DNA of 37,426 bases, taken from contig JANWVZ010000016.1 in NCBI GenBank assembly GCA_025056555.1, forward strand, positions 1-37,426, in the 5' to 3' direction. The DNA is from Gemmatales bacterium. Its GTDB lineage: Bacteria > Planctomycetota > Planctomycetia > Gemmatales > HRBIN36. Position numbers and translations under genes: made by a program. Within the stretch, counting starts at the first letter, position 1. Each line of letters opens with the position of its first letter. The notes below the pieces were generated by a model that worked only from the letters and a program-made list of their open reading frames with translations, ran no database searches and was not told where the DNA came from. Shown in pieces: positions 32,768 to 37,426 of this stretch.

Positions 32768-33847
32768 TCACGAAGCGGAAGCGATGAGAAGGGCTTCGTT
32801 CGATTCCGTCACCGGCACCACTACGCTGCAATTGCGCCCTCGCGCTTTGGCCTGTTGTAAGGCGGCTGCTGCATGGTAAACGAGGGTTTCTGAGGAGATG
32901 ATCGCGTCGTGGGGGACTGCTACGAAACCGAGGCTCACGGTGAAATGGATGTCATGACCGTCGTAATGCACAGGCGTATCCTGCAAGGTAGTGCGAATGC
33001 GCTCAGCCAGCACCAGAGCGCCTTCGGGTTCGGTAATCGGAGCGATGATCAGGAATTCTTCACCCCCCCAACGCCCCACGGTGTCGGTACCGCGTATGCA
33101 ATTGGTCAAGGTCCGCGCCAAGGCGATCAAGACCTGATCCCCGCCGGTGTGTAAGTAGCGGCTGTTGATATTACGGAAATGGTCCACATCCAACATGCCC
33201 ACAGCCAGCGGGCTGGGGTAGCGGGAACGACGGCGGAGTTCCGCTTGAAGCAGTTGTTCCACTGCCCGACGATTGGGCAGGCCGGTCAGTTCGTCGGTGA
33301 GCGCCAGCTTTTCGAGCATGGCATTGGTTTGCTGCAACTGGCGGTTGGCGGTCTCAAGCAAACGGTTCGCGCGTTCCAATTCCTCGGTGCGTTCACGAAC
33401 TCGTTTCTCCAGGTCACAGATCAGTTGATGATTCTGCTGGAGCAGTTGTTCGTGGCTGCGTTCCAGAGCAGCTACTCGAGCCGCATCGCGTACCGCCTGC
33501 CGCAATTCCTCCGGTTGCCACGGTTTCAGAAGATAGCGAAATACCTGACAACGGTTTATCGCATTCAGCACGTCCTCCAGTTCGGCATAACCGCTCATGA
33601 GGATGCGCACGCTCTTCGGGGCATGTACTCGCGCCCAGTCCAGTAATTCCAGACCGGAACCGCCGGGCATCTTGAGATCGCTGACGATAATGTCAACTCC
33701 CTGCTGCCGAAGAGTCACCTTGGCTTCCTCGGCATTAGTTGCAGCAAATACCTGAAATTCAGCGGCCAACATGGCACTGATTGTGCCCAGCACCAGAGGG
33801 TCGTCATCTACCACCAGAACGGCGAATTTTTCGGCACCGTCGTTCAC
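32768..33847 (-). CDS. Receiver-GGDEF response regulator, diguanylate cyclase
   Basis: 359 residues. A receiver domain (about 8-122) has its acidic cluster (Asp14-16), acceptor Asp57 in VSDLKMPGGSGLELLD, and Lys108 in LLKPW. A coiled coil follows (about 125-180). The GGDEF domain (about 183-345) has the signature GGEEF (261-265), so it should make cyclic di-GMP from two GTP. The RxxD inhibitory site (Arg252-Asp255) lies exactly five residues before it, so product inhibition is expected. Phosphorylation of the receiver by an unlinked kinase probably triggers dimerisation and activity. AGGAGGC lies just before the ATG. No cognate kinase or c-di-GMP effector is adjacent. Confidence 0.94.
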   Translation of the reverse strand: MNDGAEKFAVLVVDDDPLVLGTISAMLAAEFQVFAATNAEEAKVTLRQQGVDIIVSDLKMPGGSGLELLDWARVHAPKSVRILMSGYAELEDVLNAINRCQVFRYLLKPWQPEELRQAVRDAARVAALERSHEQLLQQNHQLICDLEKRVRERTEELERANRLLETANRQLQQTNAMLEKLALTDELTGLPNRRAVEQLLQAELRRRSRYPSPLAVGMLDVDHFRNINSRYLHTGGDQVLIALARTLTNCIRGTDTVGRWGGEEFLIIAPITEPEGALVLAERIRTTLQDTPVHYDGHDIHFTVSLGFVAVPHDAIISSETLVYHAAAALQQAKARGRNCSVVVPVTESNEALLIASAS

Positions 33848-34259
33848 AGAAGCCTCCTGACTGCGGAATCTGGAGACTTATAGATCAGGCCGGGGAGCAT
33901 CCGCTCAGCCTGGTAATCGTTTCAGCCACATTCGACGTCAGGCCTCAACGGAGCCTTGAGTTACCAGCGGCTTCTTATTGTCGCCTGCTTTGAGCATATC
34001 GTGCCGGGTATGCAGAAGCGGCTCGGCCTATCCTGTATATAGCATATGCCGCACAATTTGCAAAACTGGTAGGTCCAGCCATTTCGGCCCAACCGTTTCG
34101 CGCTTGAGCCACCGGCATAATTTTCCTATCAGGGATTTGACTTGCCGCTGGACTCCCCGGCATGCAGGATAACCATATTCCCGATTCGCAGTCGTGCAAT
34201 TGAATGCTTCTGAAGCGGAGGGTACTCAGCAGGCCGGCTCGCTGACAGGAGGGTATGCT
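33848..34259. other. Divergent region between the cyclase and oxidoreductase genes
   Basis: A 412-base gap with no coding frame I can support. A leftward promoter candidate for the diguanylate cyclase is TTGCAA (34058-34063) with an extended -10, TGCTATATA (its TATATA at 34036-34041), spacer 16. CTCAA/TTGAG pair around seven bases at about 33945-33961. The stretch just before 34260 contains the AGGAGG for the next gene. Confidence 0.35.
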
Positions 34260-35495
34260 ATGCGGCAACGGCAAGTATCGCGGCGAGGCTTTCTCGGTCA
34301 AGCCGGGGGTACGGCGTTGGGCTTGACGGCTTTATCCTACCGTCGAGTACTCGGCGCCAATGAGCGCGTGGTGATGGGCCTAATCGGTTCAGGGGGACGC
34401 GGACGAGGATTGATGAACCTTTTTCTCAAGGCCAAGACCTGCCCCGTCGAGTTTGCCGCGGTTTGCGACGTTTACGAAGCTAACCTGGTAGCCGGGATGC
34501 AAATAGCGGGACCACGGGCCAAGAATTACGAAGATTATCGGCAACTATTAGCCCATCGCGACGTGCAAGCGGTGATTATTGCGACGCCGGACCATTGGCA
34601 CCACCGTCAGTTGTTAGACGCGTTGGTAGCAGGCAAGGACGTTTACCTCGAGAAGCCGATGTCGTGGAGTATTGAACAGGGTGCGGAGATGGTTTCGGCA
34701 ACCAGACGCAGCAAGCAGATCGTGCAAGTGGGTATGCAACGACGGAGTGCACCGCTGGTTTTGGAGGCTTGGCAAATCGTTCGGGAAGGGACCTTGGGCG
34801 AAGTGAACCTGGCCCGCGCGCAGTGGTTCTGGAACATGCCGCCGCTGGCCAAGGATCGTCAGCTCAAGGGCCGACTCAACTGGCAACAGTTTTGCGGTCC
34901 GGCTGGTCCCCAACCTTTGGATCGCGGTGAATATAAGAACGTATCGTTTCTGAACTGGCGTTACTTCTGGGCGTTTTCGGGGGGCAATATGACCGACCAG
35001 GGAACCCACCTGATGGATGTCATCCAATGGTTTCTCAATGACGGTCAGCCACCACGCGCCGCCGTGTGTTACGGGCAGGTATATCGCTTACAGCCGAGCG
35101 AAACGCCGGATACCTTCTGTGCCGTCTTTGAATATCCGAAATTCATGGCCACCTGGACGCTGGCTTACACCAACAGTTATCAGGACGGCTGGAAGATCAT
35201 CCTTCAAGGCAATAAGGCAACGCTGGAACTTGATAACGATGGCTATCGCGTTTATCCCGATCCGGGGCGGGGAGGCAAGCCGTTAGCAGCATCGCAACAA
35301 AAACAGGGAAGCCTGCCGAGCGAGCCCCACGTGGAGAATTTCCTGGAATGCGTTCATAGCCGGCGGCAGCCGAATGCTCCCGTAGAAGTGGGCCACCATG
35401 CCGTTTTGGCACCGCACTTAGCTAACTTGGCTTACCGCTACGCCACGCGAGCCGTCCTCCAACCCGATGGTAAAGTCATCTTCGCACGGGGTTGA
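34260..35495 (+). CDS. Tat-exported Gfo/Idh/MocA-family oxidoreductase
   Basis: 411 residues from the ATG at 34260, chosen because AGGAGG lies seven bases upstream and the protein then opens with a twin-arginine signal (SRRGFLGQAGGTALGLTAL). The Rossmann domain follows with GLIGSGGRGRGLM (about residues 37-49) and the EKPMSW motif near residue 130; the C-terminal domain has DQGTHLMDVIQWFLN. Tat export allows the NAD(P) cofactor to be loaded before secretion, as in glucose-fructose oxidoreductase and the many planctomycete members of this type. The cofactor would have to be tightly bound, because free NAD is absent outside the cytoplasm. The substrate is presumably a sugar or glycoside. Confidence 0.93.
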   Translation: MRQRQVSRRGFLGQAGGTALGLTALSYRRVLGANERVVMGLIGSGGRGRGLMNLFLKAKTCPVEFAAVCDVYEANLVAGMQIAGPRAKNYEDYRQLLAHRDVQAVIIATPDHWHHRQLLDALVAGKDVYLEKPMSWSIEQGAEMVSATRRSKQIVQVGMQRRSAPLVLEAWQIVREGTLGEVNLARAQWFWNMPPLAKDRQLKGRLNWQQFCGPAGPQPLDRGEYKNVSFLNWRYFWAFSGGNMTDQGTHLMDVIQWFLNDGQPPRAAVCYGQVYRLQPSETPDTFCAVFEYPKFMATWTLAYTNSYQDGWKIILQGNKATLELDNDGYRVYPDPGRGGKPLAASQQKQGSLPSEPHVENFLECVHSRRQPNAPVEVGHHAVLAPHLANLAYRYATRAVLQPDGKVIFARG

Positions 35496-35504
35496 CAGAC
35501 GCGA

Positions 35505-35957
35505 CTAACGGTCCTTGCTCTCAGGCTGCTTGGGCTGACCTTTTACTTCTCCACACACGTAAACAATCAGCTCGCGCAGCGCTAAATCGTCGAAGAACAA
35601 GTGGATCTGTCCCGCTAGTTCCCTCTCGTATTCGCCAGACTCGACGATGCAGGGCAGGCGTGCGGTTTGCCCTGGTAGAATGGTCATCATTTCCCAGTGC
35701 TTCACACGGAAGCGGCAATTGCGATTTCAGCAATGGCCGATGCCGACCAGACGCACGGTGTGGAAAGTCGGGTTGGTGATATACACGTCCACTTCGACTT
35801 TCTTGCGTGGCGCAACTTGCCCGATGTCAATCGTCTCGGGCTCGATACGGACGCCAGGAGCATCCTGGTCTCGAAAATACAGCACCCCTCCCGCTGCCAG
35901 GCCACTCATGCCGAGTAGTAAGCACAGAAACACAATGAAATCAGCTAACTTGCTCAT
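35505..35957 (-). CDS. DUF1573-like membrane-anchored protein with an in-frame TGA
   Basis: Read through one TGA (35729-35727, codon 77) this is a 150-residue protein. It has an excellent ribosome site (GGGAGG five bases before the ATG), an N-terminal membrane segment (about 5-27), then a DUF1573-type beta-sandwich: VRIEPETIDIGQVAPRKKVE, a conserved 'N-P' strand, and after the TGA the ILPGQTARLPC...LFFDD...VYVCGEVKG end. The reading frame is uninterrupted on both sides, with natural composition and the family pattern continuing across. The TGA falls directly after Cys76 and four codons before Cys81, in the cysteine-bearing loop of this family. Selenocysteine insertion, a nonsense mutation or a sequence error are all possible. 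The function of DUF1573 is unclear. Confidence 0.55.
35699..35713 (-). promoter_or_regulatory. Hairpin just downstream of the in-frame TGA (possible SECIS)
   Basis: On the minus strand GCTTC-CGTGT-GAAGC forms a perfect five-pair stem with a five-base loop, starting 13 bases after the TGA, so the loop is 19-23 bases away. Bacterial selenocysteine-insertion elements place a loop containing G-U roughly there. The stem is short and could be chance. Confidence 0.3.
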
Positions 35958-36140
35958 GGCGCCTCCCGCATCTCTTGGAATGACACGAGCTGCGCGCAGG
36001 ATTTGTTTTATTGCTCTTATTGGAGGTTTTATCCAGAAACTTACTCGGCGTCCAGCCTAATAGAAAACGCACCGCCCTTTACCCACGAGCTGCGTTAATG
36101 CCCCTGAAGGTGCGGGTCTGGCAAACGTCCCGACTCATGT

Positions 36141-36190
36141 TGATATATAAAATAGCTACTTCCGTGATTCGCTGCGCTGTAGCGGAAGTA
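36141..36190 (+). promoter_or_regulatory. Candidate extended -10 and 8-bp hairpin before hisS
   Basis: TGATATATA at 36141-36149 resembles an extended -10 (TGN plus TATATA); no good -35 accompanies it. Just downstream TACTTCCG (36157-36164) pairs perfectly with CGGAAGTA (36183-36190) across 18 bases, followed by AGGTTTTG. The arrangement could be an attenuator-like leader for hisS, or a terminator. Confidence 0.33.
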
Positions 36191-36226
36191 AGGTTTTGTG
36201 TCGGAGCCACAGGCAGGAAAACTACA

Positions 36227-37426
36227 ATGGCGTCACTGATCGAGCCGAGAACTCTGCGGGGCTTTCGTGATTATCCCCCGGAGCTGCAATTGCCTCGGGA
36301 GGAGATATTGGACAAAGCACGGCGCGTTTATCGGTCGTATGGCTACTTGCCGATGGATACGCCTGCACTGGAGTACGCGGAAATCCTGCTGGGCAAAGGC
36401 GGGGAGGAAACCGATAAGCAGCTGTATCGGTTCCGAGACCATGGGGGCAGGGATGTTGCCTTACGTTTCGACCTGACTGTGCCGTTTGCGCGGTTCGCTG
36501 CCGAGCACATGCCTCGCTTCGGAACACCGTTTAAACGCTACCAAGTCGGGCCGGTCTGGCGCGGGGAGAATCCGCAACGGGGCCGTTATCGAGAGTTTAT
36601 TCAGTGCGATTTCGACACCATCGGCACGACTTCTAACGCTGCGGACATCGAAGTGGTCTTCGTAATATACGACTTATTGCGGTCGCTTGGATTTGAGCGT
36701 GTTCAGGTGCATGTCAATCACCGCATGGTGCTGAATGGTTTGCTTGAGGAGCTGGGACTGGCCGACCGTGCTGTAGCTGTGCTCCGCGCTCTCGATAAGT
36801 ACGGTAAGGCTGGCCGAGAAGGTGTGGAACGGGAATTGCGCGAGCATGTCGGGTTGGAGCAGGCCCAGGCGGCGCGCATCCTGGACCTCGCCGAGACGCG
36901 CGGCACACCCCTGGAAACGCTGGAACGTGTGCAAGCCACCTTCGGACACAACCCGAAAGCTGCTCGGGGTATTGCCTGTCTGCGCGAGTTGTACGAAGTA
37001 ACTCGCGCCGCGGGTCTGCCTGAGGGATTTGTTCAGTTCGACCTGGCCATTGCCCGCGGACTGGATTACTACACGGGCACAGTTTACGAAACGTTCCTGG
37101 TGGACTTGCCGAGTATTGGCAGCGTTTGCTCGGGGGGGCGTTATGACAACTTAGCCAGTCTTTATACCAAGCAGGTGCTTCCTGGTGTCGGTGCGTCGTT
37201 AGGAGTGGATCGGCTCCTGGCTGCGATGCAGGAACTCCAACTATTGCCGACAGGTTACGCCACTGCTCCCGTGTTGATAGTCTTTTTCGTGCCGGATAGG
37301 CTGGCGGCATACATGGAACTGGCTTCACGGTTGCGCCGTGCCGGTATTGGAGCGGAAGTGTATCCGGAAGCCAGGAAACTTCGCGAGCAATTGAGTTACG
37401 CCAACAGACGCGGCCATCGGTTGGCA
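36227..37426 (+). CDS. hisS: Histidyl-tRNA synthetase, truncated by window end
   Basis: The first 400 codons of a class II aminoacyl-tRNA synthetase that charges tRNA-His with histidine in the cytoplasm; the frame is still open at the last base, so only the C-terminal end is missing. Motif 1 lies near MDTPALEYAEI. Motif 2 is RYQVGPVWRGENPQRGRYRE (about 103-122). The histidine-specific signatures LAIARGLDYYTGTVYE and CSGGRYDNL follow at about 280-310. The anticodon-binding domain begins near APVLIVFFVPD. The ATG at 36227 follows CAGGAAA at a usable distance. Nothing suggests a defect. Confidence 0.95.
   Translation, partial: MASLIEPRTLRGFRDYPPELQLPREEILDKARRVYRSYGYLPMDTPALEYAEILLGKGGEETDKQLYRFRDHGGRDVALRFDLTVPFARFAAEHMPRFGTPFKRYQVGPVWRGENPQRGRYREFIQCDFDTIGTTSNAADIEVVFVIYDLLRSLGFERVQVHVNHRMVLNGLLEELGLADRAVAVLRALDKYGKAGREGVERELREHVGLEQAQAARILDLAETRGTPLETLERVQATFGHNPKAARGIACLRELYEVTRAAGLPEGFVQFDLAIARGLDYYTGTVYETFLVDLPSIGSVCSGGRYDNLASLYTKQVLPGVGASLGVDRLLAAMQELQLLPTGYATAPVLIVFFVPDRLAAYMELASRLRRAGIGAEVYPEARKLREQLSYANRRGHRLA

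Noticed and set aside
36157-36226. T-box riboswitch upstream of hisS
   Set aside because: No T-box consensus or specifier-loop layout is visible, and the class is mostly confined to Firmicutes and relatives.
1-37426. tRNA genes, CRISPR arrays and insertion sequences
   Set aside because: I looked for T-loop patterns, regularly spaced repeats and transposase motifs in the gaps and found none that could be completed.

Overview
The window looks like chromosomal DNA of a planctomycete (Planctomycetota), perhaps a Gemmata- or Thermogutta-like lineage. The evidence is the gene mix: a DUF1559 prepilin-like protein, a two-domain DUF1080 protein, a hydrazine-synthase-alpha-like protein with a CxxCH site, a DUF3604 protein, a Tat-exported DUF3500 protein, two Gfo/Idh/MocA oxidoreductases (one with a Tat signal), an exported PIG-L deacetylase and several small proline-rich secreted proteins. 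Genus is not resolved. I see no phage, IS element, CRISPR array, rRNA or tRNA. Ordinary housekeeping genes (rimO, pgsA, moaC, a long-chain polyprenyl synthase, hisS) are scattered among exported accessory proteins.

Layout. 1-658: no convincing gene, but two abutting 12-bp palindromes at 81-104. 659-2043 (minus): small secreted protein and a FliA/WhiG-type sigma factor. 2590-3600 (plus): exported PIG-L deacetylase. 3642-7913 (minus): giant propeller/HZSA/HEAT protein. 8169-16811 (plus): DUF1080 protein, APC permease, C45-type Ntn acyltransferase, rimO-pgsA pair, DUF4198-like protein, DUF1559 protein. 16974-18170 (minus): Gfo/Idh/MocA oxidoreductase. 18416-19114 (plus): ICMT-like membrane methyltransferase. 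19422-23808 (minus): DUF3604 and DUF3500 proteins. 24074-27518 (plus): response-regulator-like sensor, moaC, polyprenyl synthase. 27746-29362 (plus): proline-rich secreted protein and an exported DapA-fold protein. 29452-33847 (minus): M1 peptidase fused to an outer-membrane barrel, and a REC-GGDEF diguanylate cyclase. 34260-35495 (plus): Tat-exported oxidoreductase. 35505-35957 (minus): DUF1573-like protein interrupted by an in-frame TGA. 36227 to the right edge (plus): hisS, truncated by the window.

How the genes work together. Most neighbours do not form one pathway. A recurring theme is the cell envelope: exported hydrolases, sugar-type oxidoreductases, lectin-like DUF1080 domains and an outer-membrane peptidase fit a heterotroph that processes polymers outside the cytoplasm. 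Two signalling proteins (a sensor with a degenerate kinase core, and a c-di-GMP cyclase with an intact I-site) sit in the same half. The points most worth a second look are the TGA-interrupted DUF1573-like gene with a hairpin just downstream of the TGA, the M1-peptidase/Omp85-like fusion, the histidine-less kinase-like receiver protein behind a possible leaderless promoter, the exported DapA-like enzyme, and a perfect 34-bp direct repeat overlapping the permease stop codon.
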